Below are positions 16,705 to 25,331 of a DNA stretch of 35,836 nt, in pieces; positions within the stretch are counted from its first letter, which is position 1, and each line of letters starts with the position of its first letter. The stretch is from positions 1 through 35,836 of the forward strand of contig JAIYDY010000009.1 in NCBI GenBank assembly GCA_027487245.1. The letters are read 5' to 3'. Both the position numbers and the translations under genes were made by a program. This DNA comes from Hyphomicrobiales bacterium (GTDB taxonomy: Bacteria > Pseudomonadota > Alphaproteobacteria > Rhizobiales > Beijerinckiaceae). Below the pieces are notes generated by a model that was not told the origin of the DNA, did not search any database, and was given only the letters and a program-made list of their open reading frames with translations.

Positions 16705-16763
16705 TTGACGAGTGCACGGCATGCGCGATTTACATGCCGCGTATAACCGCCTGTCATGGCGGC
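16705..16763 (+). promoter_or_regulatory. Probable promoter and operator of the TRAP transporter operon
   Basis: The 320-base gap between the SDR and TRAP genes holds no gene. Near its right end, TTGACG (16705-16710) is followed after 18 bases by TTTACA (16729-16734), and TATAAC lies at 16742-16747. A perfect 7-base inverted repeat, CGGCATG (16717-16723) and CATGCCG (16733-16739) with nine bases between, spans the spacer and the -10 region, as expected for a dimeric repressor site. A second small inverted repeat, CCGCC/GGCGG, follows (16748-16763). AAAGAGGAA precedes the ATG of the first gene. The regulator is unknown. Confidence 0.45.
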
Positions 16764-16788
16764 TTATCATAAAAGAGGAACCGCTCGC

Positions 16789-17877
16789 ATGAAGCGTCGT
16801 CAATTTCTGAAGGGCGCGGCTGTTGCCGGCGCCGCTACCGCAGTGGCCATGCCGGCCATCGCCCAGTCGATGCCCACCCTCAAGTGGCGCCTGACCTCCG
16901 GCTTCCCGAAGTCGCTCGACACCATCTTCTGCGCCTCGGAAACCATCGCCAAGTACGTCAAGGAAATGACAGACGGTCGTTTCGAGATCCAGGCTTTTGG
17001 CGCCGGTGAAATCGTCGGCGGCCTTCAGTCGGTTGACGCGGTCTCGGCCGGCACCGTCGAAATGTCCAACACCGCCGTCTATTACAACTGGGGCAAGGAT
17101 CCTGCCTTCGGTCTGACCACGGCCGTTCCGTTCCTGATGTCGAAGCGCGCGCAGGATGCGTGGATGCTCGATGGCGGCGGCGAAAAGCTGATCAACGACT
17201 TCCTCGGCAAGCACAACATCGTCGCCTTCGAAGGCGGCAACACGGGCTGCCAGATGGGCGGCTGGTGGCGGAAGGAAATCCGCAACGTCGAGGACATGAA
17301 GGGCGTGAAGATGCGCATCGGCGGCTCGGGCGGCGCGGTCATCGCCAAGCTCGGTGTTGTGGCGCAGCAGATTGCCGGTGGCGACATCTACCCGGCTCTC
17401 GAGCGCGGCACGATCGACGCGGCCGAGTGGGTCGGCGCCTACGATGACGAGAAGCTCGGCTTCAACAAGGTCGCCCGCTTCTTCTACTATCCGGGCTGGT
17501 GGGAAGGTGGCGCAGTGCTCCACACCTGCGTCAATTCGGCCAAGTGGAACGAACTGCCCAAGAACTACCAGGCCATCCTGCGTGGCGCTTCGGCTTTCGC
17601 GAACACCGAGATGACCGCGAAGTACGACGCCCGCAACCCGGCCGCCCTGAAGCGCCTGCTCGCGACCGGCACGCAGCTGCGCGCCTTCCCGCAGGACGTG
17701 ATGGACGCCGCCTTCAAGGCATCGCAGGAGCTGTACACTGAGATCAGCGGCCGCAACGCCGAGTTCAAGAAGCTCTATGACGCAGCCGTTGCCTTCCGCA
17801 ACGACTTCTACCTCTACAACCAGATCGGCGACTTCTCGTTCGACAGCTACATGATCCGTGCGCGCAGCCGCGCCTGA
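16789..17877 (+). CDS. TRAP transporter substrate-binding protein, DctP family (mannitol/chloroaromatic-TakP type)
   Basis: This encodes the periplasmic receptor of a tripartite ATP-independent transporter, 362 residues. The leader MKRRQFLKGAAVAGAA is a Tat-like signal, with the mature part starting near AQSMPTLKWRL. The body has the TRAP receptor layout with FGAGEIVGGLQSVDAVSAGTVEM, GGSGGAVIAKLGV and AEWVGAYDDEKLGF. The Gly/Trp-rich regions (MGGWWRKEIRN, YYPGWWEGG) point to the group that includes FcbT1 and the 2-oxoacid receptor TakP, so an organic-acid ligand is likely but not shown. It is the first gene of the operon, and hairpins follow it. Confidence 0.92.
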   Translation: MKRRQFLKGAAVAGAATAVAMPAIAQSMPTLKWRLTSGFPKSLDTIFCASETIAKYVKEMTDGRFEIQAFGAGEIVGGLQSVDAVSAGTVEMSNTAVYYNWGKDPAFGLTTAVPFLMSKRAQDAWMLDGGGEKLINDFLGKHNIVAFEGGNTGCQMGGWWRKEIRNVEDMKGVKMRIGGSGGAVIAKLGVVAQQIAGGDIYPALERGTIDAAEWVGAYDDEKLGFNKVARFFYYPGWWEGGAVLHTCVNSAKWNELPKNYQAILRGASAFANTEMTAKYDARNPAALKRLLATGTQLRAFPQDVMDAAFKASQELYTEISGRNAEFKKLYDAAVAFRNDFYLYNQIGDFSFDSYMIRARSRA

Positions 17878-17901
17878 TCACGTCGCTTTGATTTGACACG
17901 G

Positions 17902-18040
17902 CTGGCCGTTGCGCAGCTTCGCGCGGCGGCCAGTTCTTCTTGAAGGTCAGGTGGTTGCATCAGCAACTACATTTCCTTCATGTAAAATGGCGGTTGACAC
18001 GTTGGGTGCCGCTGGTGGTAGTCAGGGTCAACGACCTGAC
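17902..18040 (+). other. Three hairpins in the gap between the TRAP receptor and membrane genes
   Basis: The 201-base gap contains three stem-loops. The first (17902-17933) is strong: arms CTGGCCG and CGGCCAG extended through two wobbles to GCGC/GCGC around loop AGCTTC, followed by TTCTTCTTG, so it can act as a partial terminator or 3' stabiliser. The second is GTTGC-ATCA-GCAAC (17954-17967). The third is GTCAGG/CCTGAC (18021-18040). A TTGACA at 17994-17999 might be a secondary -35, but its -10 is poor. The arrangement would keep receptor mRNA more abundant than membrane-subunit mRNA. Confidence 0.6.
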
Positions 18041-18078
18041 AAAGACAAGAAAAAACGAACGGACGGAGACGTTGTTCC

Positions 18079-18675
18079 ATGGGTGCGCTGCTTTCATTTT
18101 CGCGCGTGATCGATTTCATCAATGGCCGGTTGGGGCGCATGGTGGCGTGGCTGGTGCTCGCTGCTGTCGTCGTTTCCGCTGGTAACGCCGTTTCCCGAAA
18201 GGTTCTGAACATCGCCTCCAACGGCATGCTCGAACTGCAGTGGTATCTGTTCGGCATCGTTTTCATGATCGGCGCATCCTGGACGATGAAGACCAACGAG
18301 CATGTCCGGGTCGACGTGGTTTCGTCGCGGCTGTCGAAATATGTCCGTGACCGGATCGAGGTGTTCGGTCTGATCGTGTTCTTTTTCCCGTTCGCGCTGG
18401 TCCACCTGTATTATTCCTACCCGTTCTTCATGGAATCGTGGCGGACGCAGGAGTGGTCGACCAATTCCGGCGGCCTCATCATCTGGCCGGCCAAGGGCAT
18501 GGTCCTGCTCTGCTTCTTCCTGCTGACGCTTCAGGGCGTCTCCCAGCTCATCAAGCGCATCGCCATCATTCGCGGCGACCTCGATGAGAAGGACGACATG
18601 ATGCAGGACCACGTGCCGCCTCACCCGGACCTTGCGGACCTCGTCGATCCTGCCGCCACCGGCAACAAGCACTGA
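18079..18675 (+). CDS. TRAP transporter small membrane subunit, DctQ family
   Basis: The 198-residue integral membrane protein has four hydrophobic segments (about 20-40, 52-70, 92-112, 132-155). The DctQ features include GNAVSRKVLNIASNGMLELQW and MIGASWTMKTNEHVRVDVV. The C-terminal tail is acidic and cytosolic (GDLDEKDDMMQDHV onward). It is the small subunit that pairs with the large DctM channel subunit. GGAG lies about ten bases before the ATG. The 42-base gap to the next gene and the family order confirm a P-Q-M operon. Confidence 0.92.
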   Translation: MGALLSFSRVIDFINGRLGRMVAWLVLAAVVVSAGNAVSRKVLNIASNGMLELQWYLFGIVFMIGASWTMKTNEHVRVDVVSSRLSKYVRDRIEVFGLIVFFFPFALVHLYYSYPFFMESWRTQEWSTNSGGLIIWPAKGMVLLCFFLLTLQGVSQLIKRIAIIRGDLDEKDDMMQDHVPPHPDLADLVDPAATGNKH

Positions 18676-18717
18676 GCCCCGGCTCGTCATCACACCAGAC
18701 TGGGGGCTTTGCGTTCC

Positions 18718-20361
18718 ATGATTGACTTCATCATCCACTACCTTTCGCCGATCATGTTCGGCTCGCTGATCCTGTTCCTGCTGCTGGGCTATCCGGTGGC
18801 ATTCAGCTTGTCGGCGTGCGGGCTGATCTTCGGCTTCATCGGCATTGAATTGGGCCTGTTCACGCCCAACTTCCTGCAGGCTCTGCCGGAGCGCGTCTGC
18901 GGCATCATGTCTAACGAGACGCTGCTGGCCATTCCGTTCTTCACCTTCATGGGCCTCATCCTCGAGCGCTCACGCATGGCGGAGGACCTGCTCGACACGA
19001 TCGGCCAGTTGTTCGGCACGGTTCGCGGCGGCCTGGCCTATGCGGTGATCTTCGTCGGCGCGCTGATGGCGGCGACCACCGGCGTGGTGGCAGCAGCCGT
19101 GATCTCGATGGGCCTGATCTCTCTCCCGATCATGCTGCGCTATGGCTATGACCGCCAGCTTGCCACCGGCGTGATCATGGCGTCCGGCACGCTGGCGCAG
19201 ATCATCCCGCCGTCGCTGGTGCTGATTGTTCTCGCGGACGTGCTCGGCAAGTCGGTGGGCGATTTTTATCAGGGCGCGGTCATTCCCGGCCTGTTGTTGA
19301 CGGCGCTTTATGGGGTTTATGTCTTTGTGCTGACCCTGATCCGTCCGAATGCAGCTCCTCCGTTGCCACCCGAGGCGCGCACGCTGGGGGCCGGCGTCAC
19401 CTCCCTGTTTGTCATGATTGGCCTGTCCATTCTGGTCGGCATTGCGGCAACCTATGCCTTCAAGCCCATCGTCGAGCAGGCACCTGAGGTCTATGGCTCG
19501 TCCGTGGCCGTGGTGTTCGCCCTGCTCGTGGCCATCGCCAACAAGCGTTTCGAACTGAAGTGGCTGTCCTACCTGGCCACGCGGGTCATCATGGTTCTGG
19601 TGCCGCCGCTGGCGCTGATCTTCCTCGTGCTCGGCACGATCTTCATCGGCCTTGCCACGCCGACCGAAGGCGGCGCGATGGGGGCCATCGGGGCACTGGT
19701 GCTGGCGGCCCTGAATGGCCGCCTGACCTTCACCTTGACCAAGCAGGCGTGCGAATCGACGCTGAAGCTCTCGGCTTTCGTGATCTTCATCCTGATCGGT
19801 GCCCGCGTGTTCGCGCTCACCTTCTATGGCATCAACGGCCATGTCTGGGTGAAGGAACTGATGCTGTCGCTGCCGGGCGGGGCTGTCGGCTTCATCGTGT
19901 TCACGAACCTCGTCGTGTTCATCCTTGGCTGCTTCATCGACTTCTTCGAGATCGCCTTCATCCTGATGCCGCTTCTGGTGGCACCGGCGACGGCGCTCGG
20001 CATCGACATCGTCTGGTTCGGCGTGCTGATGGCCATGAACATGCAGACCAGCTTCCTGACGCCGCCCTTCGGCTTCGCGCTGTTCTACTTGCGAAGCGTG
20101 GCGCCGAGGCTGGCTTACGATGACAAGGTCACAGGCCGCCGCATCGAAGGCGTCGAGACGACCACTCTCTACAAGGGTGTCATCCCGTTCATCCTGCTGC
20201 AGGTCATCATGGTGTTCGTGGTCTATTTCGTCCCGGATCTGGTCATGCACTACAAGGACACGCTGCCGCAGGCCGACCCTGCTGACGTGCGTCGCCAGCT
20301 CGAGAACCTCGTCATTCCCGGTCTCGGCGGACCCGGCGACATGCCTCCGCCCCGGTTCTGA
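18718..20361 (+). CDS. TRAP transporter large membrane subunit, DctM family
   Basis: This encodes the 547-residue large subunit, which forms the ion-coupled transport channel. About 12-14 membrane segments are visible. Conserved parts include FLLLGYPVAFSLSACGLIFG, GLILERSRMAEDLLDTIG, the glycine-rich IMASGTLAQIIPPSLVLIVLAD, and GLATPTEGGAMGAIGAL. It is longer than simple DctM proteins (about 425) because of an extra central region (about 215-300), as is usual for the mannitol/chloroaromatic group. The ATG at 18718 is preferred to a TTG nine bases earlier because of ribosome-site spacing. It is the last gene of the operon. Confidence 0.92.
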   Translation: MIDFIIHYLSPIMFGSLILFLLLGYPVAFSLSACGLIFGFIGIELGLFTPNFLQALPERVCGIMSNETLLAIPFFTFMGLILERSRMAEDLLDTIGQLFGTVRGGLAYAVIFVGALMAATTGVVAAAVISMGLISLPIMLRYGYDRQLATGVIMASGTLAQIIPPSLVLIVLADVLGKSVGDFYQGAVIPGLLLTALYGVYVFVLTLIRPNAAPPLPPEARTLGAGVTSLFVMIGLSILVGIAATYAFKPIVEQAPEVYGSSVAVVFALLVAIANKRFELKWLSYLATRVIMVLVPPLALIFLVLGTIFIGLATPTEGGAMGAIGALVLAALNGRLTFTLTKQACESTLKLSAFVIFILIGARVFALTFYGINGHVWVKELMLSLPGGAVGFIVFTNLVVFILGCFIDFFEIAFILMPLLVAPATALGIDIVWFGVLMAMNMQTSFLTPPFGFALFYLRSVAPRLAYDDKVTGRRIEGVETTTLYKGVIPFILLQVIMVFVVYFVPDLVMHYKDTLPQADPADVRRQLENLVIPGLGGPGDMPPPRF

Positions 20362-20383
20362 TCGGTCCCGTTTCAACGGACAC

Positions 20384-20415
20384 AAAAAAAGGGCGGCTCG
20401 CGAGAGCCGCCCTTT
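20384..20415. terminator. Bidirectional intrinsic terminator between converging operons
   Basis: Perfect arms GGGCGGCTC (20391-20399) and GAGCCGCCC (20404-20412) enclose a GCGA loop. TTT follows on the plus strand, and seven A precede it, which read as a T-run for the minus strand. It lies between the converging stops of the TRAP operon and the BMP-type ABC operon and can end both. Confidence 0.9.
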
Positions 20416-20437
20416 CGCATGGTGCGTTGCGCCGGTG

Positions 20438-21520
20438 TCAGCTTGGCAGCGCGACCTCGATGCCGCGGTAGAAGTAATTCTGCGCGCGGATCTGGTCGTC
20501 GGTCAGACGCCCGCCGGCTGGCACGACTGTCGAGCCGTCCGCCCGCACGATCGGCCCATCGAACGGATGCAGACGCCCGGTGGAGATCGCATCCGCGATG
20601 CGCTGCGCTTCGGAGGCTTCTTCCGGCGTCATGTTGGTGAATGGCGCCAGCTTGAACATGCCCGAATTCAGGCCGCCCCAGACATCGCCCGGCTTCCAGG
20701 TTCCGGCGATGACGGCCTTGGCGCGTTCGACATAGTAGTCACCCCAGCTGTTGACGCTCGAAGTCAGGTGCGCTTTCGGCGCAAAGCGGGTCATGTCGGA
20801 GGCCTGGCCGAAGCCGAAGACGCCGCGCTCGTTGGCCAGCTGCAGCGGGGCAGGGCTGTCGGTGTGCTGGCAGATCACGTCACAGCCCTGGTCGATCAGC
20901 GCGCGCGCCGCATCGGCCTCGCGGCCGGGATTGAACCAGGCATTGACCCAGATGACGCGGATCTTCATCGCCGGATCCACCGACCAGGCCCCGCGCATCA
21001 CGGTGTTGATGGCGTGGATGACCTCGGGCACGGGGAAGGCGGCGATGTAGCCGATGGTCTTCGACTTCGACTTGCGGGCCGCGATCACGCCCTGCACATA
21101 GCGGCCCTCATAGAAGCGGGCATTATAGAGCGAGACATTGGCAGCCGTCTGCGTGCCGGTCGCGCTCTCGAAGAACACGTTCGGCAGGGTCGGCGCAACG
21201 CGCATCGTGGGCTGGAAGAACGAGAACGACGTGGTGAAGATCAGCCGATGGCCCTGACGGCCGAGCTGCGTGGCGACACGCTCCATGTCATTGGCCGCGA
21301 CGCTCTCCACGACGGTCGTCTTGACCGCCGCGCCCATCACCTCCTCAAGGCGCTTGCGGCCGAGATCGTGCATGGTCGACCAGCCAAAGTCACCGACCGG
21401 GCCGACATAGATGAAGCCAACCTGAAGCGGGTTTGACTGAGCAAACACAGGTTGGCCAAGTGTTGCGGCGCCGGCAAGAGCCGTGGCGCCACCAAGAACC
21501 TGACGACGATTGATGTTCAT
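20438..21520 (-). CDS. BMP-family ABC transporter substrate-binding protein
   Basis: This encodes the periplasmic receptor of a nucleoside-type ABC importer, 360 residues. MNINRRQVLGGATALAG is a Tat-like leader cut near VFAQS. The BMP/PnrA/Med family layout is clear: VGFIYVGPVGDFGWSTMHDLGRK (in adjoining parts), KTIGYIAAFPVPEVIHAINT, GCDVICQHTDSPAPLQLANE. AGGAG lies seven bases before the ATG. It is the last gene of its operon and is separated from the permease by 72 AT-rich bases that include a possible -10 (TATATT, minus strand, 21543-21548), so it may also have its own promoter. Likely ligands are purine nucleosides or related compounds, by family. Confidence 0.92.
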   Translation of the reverse strand: MNINRRQVLGGATALAGAATLGQPVFAQSNPLQVGFIYVGPVGDFGWSTMHDLGRKRLEEVMGAAVKTTVVESVAANDMERVATQLGRQGHRLIFTTSFSFFQPTMRVAPTLPNVFFESATGTQTAANVSLYNARFYEGRYVQGVIAARKSKSKTIGYIAAFPVPEVIHAINTVMRGAWSVDPAMKIRVIWVNAWFNPGREADAARALIDQGCDVICQHTDSPAPLQLANERGVFGFGQASDMTRFAPKAHLTSSVNSWGDYYVERAKAVIAGTWKPGDVWGGLNSGMFKLAPFTNMTPEEASEAQRIADAISTGRLHPFDGPIVRADGSTVVPAGGRLTDDQIRAQNYFYRGIEVALPS

Positions 21521-21592
21521 GATTTCACTCCTGATTTATGGAAATATACGTAATGACCTAGCAAGAACTATGCCTGCCAAGCGTTACGTCAA

Positions 21593-22510
21593 CTACCGAT
21601 CAGGAACAAATGGTACACCAAGGGACGCGGGTGCGCTCTGCTGGCCGCCGCGCCGGCTCATGATGATGACGAGCGCGATGATGGTGACCAGATAGGGCAA
21701 GGCCGCCATGGCCTGGGAGGGGATCTTCACGCCGGCGCCCTGGGCATGCAGTTGCAGGATGGTGATGCCGCCAAAGAGGTAGGCGCCCGCCATGGCCCGC
21801 CACGGAAGCCACGAAGCGAACACGACGATGGCAAGCGCGATCCAGCCCCGGCCCGCCGTCATGCCCGGCGACCAGAAGGGGGTGTAGACGAGGCTGAGAT
21901 AGGCTCCGGCGAGGCCGGCGCAGGCCCCGCCGAACAGGATTGCGAACAGCCTGATCTTCAGCACAGGATAGCCAAGCGCGTGGGCCGATGCGTGGCTTTC
22001 GCCGCAGGCGCGCAGGATCAGGCCGGGCTTGGTGCGGGTCAGGAACCACCATACGCCGATGACCAGCGCGAACGAGGCGTAGACGAACGGGTCCTGACCG
22101 AACAGCGCCTTGCCGATGACCGGCAGATCGCTGAGCACCGGCAGATCGAGCCGGGCCATGGTGTCGCGGCGTGCGCCCACGAACGGAGCCCCGATCACCC
22201 CCGACAGACCAAGCCCGAAGATACTGAGCGCGAGCCCGGATGCGACCTGATTGGCCGCAAGCCCGAGCGTGAGGACGGCGAAGATCATCGACATGCCCAT
22301 GCCCGCCGCGATCGCCGCAAGCACGCCGATGTAGGAATTGCCCGACAGGATGGCCGCAGCGAAGCCGCAGGCCGCACCCATGATCATCATGCCTTCCATG
22401 CCCAGGTTGAGCACGCCTGAGCGCTCGACGACGAGCTGGCCGATGGCCGCAATCAGCAGCGGCGTCGAGGCGGTGATGATCGTCAGGAGGATGGCTTCGA
22501 ACATCGTCAT
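21593..22510 (-). CDS. BMP-type ABC transporter permease (second permease, NupQ-like)
   Basis: The 305-residue inner-membrane permease of the RbsC/BPD_transp_2 family has 8-10 hydrophobic segments. [23 protein letters not shown] at about 24-46 is the hallmark of the nucleoside-type subgroup (LNLGxEGxM). It pairs with the upstream 361-residue permease as a heterodimer. Its ATG overlaps the stop of that gene by four bases (ATGA), indicating translational coupling. The C-terminus is a short basic tail. Confidence 0.91.
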   Translation of the reverse strand: MTMFEAILLTIITASTPLLIAAIGQLVVERSGVLNLGMEGMMIMGAACGFAAAILSGNSYIGVLAAIAAGMGMSMIFAVLTLGLAANQVASGLALSIFGLGLSGVIGAPFVGARRDTMARLDLPVLSDLPVIGKALFGQDPFVYASFALVIGVWWFLTRTKPGLILRACGESHASAHALGYPVLKIRLFAILFGGACAGLAGAYLSLVYTPFWSPGMTAGRGWIALAIVVFASWLPWRAMAGAYLFGGITILQLHAQGAGVKIPSQAMAALPYLVTIIALVIIMSRRGGQQSAPASLGVPFVPDR

Positions 22511-23592
22511 GCCGATCGCTCCTGCGGAGCGGAGCGCACCAGCCGGACGCGGTAGATCAGGAAGGCATCGCAGGCCAAGACGAAGAACAGCAGCAGGCCC
22601 TGGAAGACCCGTGTCACATCCAGCGGCAGGCGAAGGGCGATCTGGGCATTCTCACCGCCGATGAAGGTGATGGCGAGGAAGACGCCGGCGATCAGGCAGC
22701 CGATCGGGTTCAGCCGTCCGAGGAAGGCGACGATGATCGCCGTGAAGCCATAGCCCGGCGAGATCGTGGGCTGGAGCTGCCCCATCGTGCCGCCCACCTC
22801 GATGATGCCGGCCAGTCCCGCGAGCGCGCCGGAGATGGCGAACACGGTCCAGGTCAGGCGGCTCTGCGAGAAACCTGCGAAGCGCGCCGCGCGCGGGGCT
22901 TCGCCGACGAGCCGGATCTCGAACCCTTTCAGCATGCGCGATAAGAGGAAGGCCGCCAGCACGACGACGACAAGCGCGATCAGCGTGCCGATGTTGATGC
23001 GTCCATCGCTGGTCAGCCGGATGGTCTGCGCCTCGGCCTCGAACATCACCGACTGCGGGAAGTTGAAGCCCTTCGGATCGCGCCAGGGGCCTCGCACCAG
23101 CCAGTCGAGCAGGAGTTCTGCGATATAGACCAGCATCAGGCTGGTCAGGATCTCATTGACGGACAGCCTGGTCTTGAGCATGGCCGGGATCATCGCCAGC
23201 GCGGCGCCGCCGATCATGCCGGCCAGCATCATGGCGGGAAACACCCATGGGCCATTGGCGACACCATGGGTGGCGATGGCGATCCCGCCGCCGAAGATGG
23301 CGCCCATGACGAACTGGCCCTCGGCGCCGATGTTCCAGTTGTTCGACAGATAGCAAAGCGACAGGCCGACCGAGATCAGCACCAGCGGCGTCGCCTTCAC
23401 GGCGAGTTCCTGCAGGGCCCAGGTGTCGGAGATCGGCGACAGGAAGTAGATCGCCAGCGCCTTGGCAGGGTCGAGCCCCATGGCTGCGAACAGCACCGCG
23501 CCGGAGGCAATGGTCAGCGCCACCGCAATCAGCGGGGAGAGCAGGCTCATCCAGCGCGAGCTGTTCTCGCGTTTGCTGAGGACGAGGCGCAT
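22507..23592 (-). CDS. BMP-type ABC transporter permease (first permease, NupP-like)
   Basis: The 361-residue inner-membrane protein of the BPD_transp_2 family has the subgroup motif NWNIGAEGQFVMGAIFGG at about 85-102, corresponding to NIGAEGQ in nucleoside-type permeases, and PGYGFTAIIVAFLGRLNPIG near 275. It is longer than its partner, as is usual for this pair. Its ATG shares one base with the TGA stop of the ATPase gene, and its own stop overlaps the next permease, so the three genes form one coupled unit. Confidence 0.91.
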   Translation of the reverse strand: MRLVLSKRENSSRWMSLLSPLIAVALTIASGAVLFAAMGLDPAKALAIYFLSPISDTWALQELAVKATPLVLISVGLSLCYLSNNWNIGAEGQFVMGAIFGGGIAIATHGVANGPWVFPAMMLAGMIGGAALAMIPAMLKTRLSVNEILTSLMLVYIAELLLDWLVRGPWRDPKGFNFPQSVMFEAEAQTIRLTSDGRINIGTLIALVVVVLAAFLLSRMLKGFEIRLVGEAPRAARFAGFSQSRLTWTVFAISGALAGLAGIIEVGGTMGQLQPTISPGYGFTAIIVAFLGRLNPIGCLIAGVFLAITFIGGENAQIALRLPLDVTRVFQGLLLFFVLACDAFLIYRVRLVRSAPQERSA

Positions 23593-25136
23593 CAGGCAGC
23601 ATCCCGCGCGCGGGCTTCACCGGGGCCGAATCCGGAGCCGCCCATCAGCAGCCCGACAGCCTCGCGGGCCAACCCGGCCGTTGGTTGAGCTGGCGAAAGC
23701 CGGCCATGGAAGATCACAGCCATCCGGTCAGCGATCTCGAACAACTCGTCGAGATCCTGGCTGATGACCAGAACCGCTGCGCCGCTGCGCGCCAGATCGA
23801 CCAGCGCCTGCCGGATCAGCGCAGCTGCGCCGGCATCGACGCCCCAGGTTGGCTGCGAGACGATCAGCAGGCGTGGGTTGCGAAGGATGTCGCGGCCGAC
23901 AACGAACTTCTGGAGGTTGCCACCGGACAGGGCGCTGGCGGCCGGATCGCGCGGGCCCTTGCGCACATCGAAGGCTGCGACCACTCGGTCGACCCAGCCC
24001 AGCGTGCCGGGCTTGTCGACGAGGCCAGAGCGCACGAAGCCGTTGGTGGCATGGCCGGCCAGCAGCGCATTGTCCGAGAGGCTGAGGCGCGGGGCCGCCG
24101 CATGACCCAGCCGCTCCTCAGGCACGAAGGCCGCGCCCAGTTTGCGTCGGGTGTTGATGTCGCCATGTCCGACCGGCTGGCCGGCGAGGATGATCACCTC
24201 GGCACGGGCCGCCAGAATCTCGCCGGACAGCGCCGCGAACAATTCGTCCTGCCCATTTCCGGCGACGCCGGCGATCCCGGTGATCTCGCCGGGCCTGACC
24301 TCAAGGTCGATGCCGCTCAGGTGGGTGCCATGCGGATCGGGCGAGCGCAGGGACAGGTCTTGCACACGCAGAAAGGGTGCCTGATCGGACAGCACAGGTT
24401 CGTGCCGTGTCGGCATGACCTTGCTGCCGACCATCATCTGGGCGAGCGAGGCCGCGCTCTCCTGCCTTGGATCGCAGGTGGCGACAACCTTGCCGTGGCG
24501 CAGGATGGTGGCGCGGTCACAGATGCGCCTGACCTCTTCGAGCTTGTGGGAAATATAGAGGATGGCGCAGCCTTCGGCCTTGATGCGTGCCAGCGTGGCG
24601 AACAACCCCTCGGTTTCCTGCGGGGTCAGCACCGATGTCGGCTCGTCGAGGATGAGCAGGCGCGGATTCTGCATCAGGCAGCGGACGATCTCGATGCGCT
24701 GGCGCTCACCGACCGACAGCCGCCAGACCTCGCGGCGCGGATCGAGCGGCAAGCCGTAGGCCTCCGAGACGGACACCAGCCGGTCGGCGACGGCAGAAAC
24801 CGGTTCGGTCCCGTCGAGCGCGAGCGCCACATTCTCGGCGACTGTCAGCGCCTCGAACAGCGAGAAATGCTGGAACACCATGCCGATGCCGAGGCGGCGG
24901 GCCTCGGCCGGGCTTTTCAGGCTGATCGTGCGTCCTTCCCATGCCAACGTGCCCGCATCCGGCTGCAACAGACCGTAGAGGATCTTGACGAGTGTCGACT
25001 TTCCCGCGCCGTTCTCGCCGAGCAAGGCGTGGACCTCGCCCGGCCCGATTGCCAGATCGACAGAATCGTTGGCGACGAGTGCCCCGAAGCGCTTGACGAT
25101 GCCGCTGGCCAGCATCAGGGGGGTGGCTGTGGTCAT
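23592..25136 (-). CDS. Tandem-domain ABC transporter ATPase (NupO-like)
   Basis: The 514-residue cytosolic ATPase has two ABC domains. The first (about 5-245) has Walker A GENGAGKST at 40-48, signature LSVGERQRIEIV and Walker B LLILDEPTSVL. The second (about 265-500) has a degenerate Walker A region (GVAGNGQDELF), signature LSGGNLQKFVVGRD and LLIVSQPTWGVD in place of a full DEPT motif. This asymmetry is normal for sugar/nucleoside-type tandem ATPases. It is the first gene of the minus-strand importer operon. There is no convincing ribosome site, and the 195-base upstream gap shows no clear promoter. Confidence 0.92.
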   Translation of the reverse strand: MTTATPLMLASGIVKRFGALVANDSVDLAIGPGEVHALLGENGAGKSTLVKILYGLLQPDAGTLAWEGRTISLKSPAEARRLGIGMVFQHFSLFEALTVAENVALALDGTEPVSAVADRLVSVSEAYGLPLDPRREVWRLSVGERQRIEIVRCLMQNPRLLILDEPTSVLTPQETEGLFATLARIKAEGCAILYISHKLEEVRRICDRATILRHGKVVATCDPRQESAASLAQMMVGSKVMPTRHEPVLSDQAPFLRVQDLSLRSPDPHGTHLSGIDLEVRPGEITGIAGVAGNGQDELFAALSGEILAARAEVIILAGQPVGHGDINTRRKLGAAFVPEERLGHAAAPRLSLSDNALLAGHATNGFVRSGLVDKPGTLGWVDRVVAAFDVRKGPRDPAASALSGGNLQKFVVGRDILRNPRLLIVSQPTWGVDAGAAALIRQALVDLARSGAAVLVISQDLDELFEIADRMAVIFHGRLSPAQPTAGLAREAVGLLMGGSGFGPGEARARDAA

Positions 25137-25331
25137 GCGGCCGGCGTGCTCTTTGGTCGGTTGCGCTGCTGGTTGGGCTCAGGGTCCGGCGTCAGTATGG
25201 CCGGGCTGGCCAGCGCCGTGAAGGGGCGTGGCCTGCCCGGCTGTGGGGGAGCACGAGCCGTGCCATCCCCGCCGGCCACAGCTGCGCCGTCGTCGCCGGG
25301 GTCACAAGCGCCCTTGCGAGGGCAGGAGACC

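Noticed and set aside
17994..18022. TTGACA as a promoter for the TRAP membrane genes
   Set aside because: The -35 match is perfect, but no acceptable -10 lies at 16-18 bases. It is mentioned only within the gap entry.
23592..24370. Second ABC domain of the BMP-type ATPase with SQPT instead of DEPT
   Set aside because: Degenerate second domains are normal in tandem sugar/nucleoside-type ATPases, so this is not evidence of a broken gene.
25310..25323. Small hairpin GCCCT-TGCG-AGGGC after the Bug receptor stop
   Set aside because: The five-base stem has no T-run on the minus strand, so it is too weak to call as a terminator.
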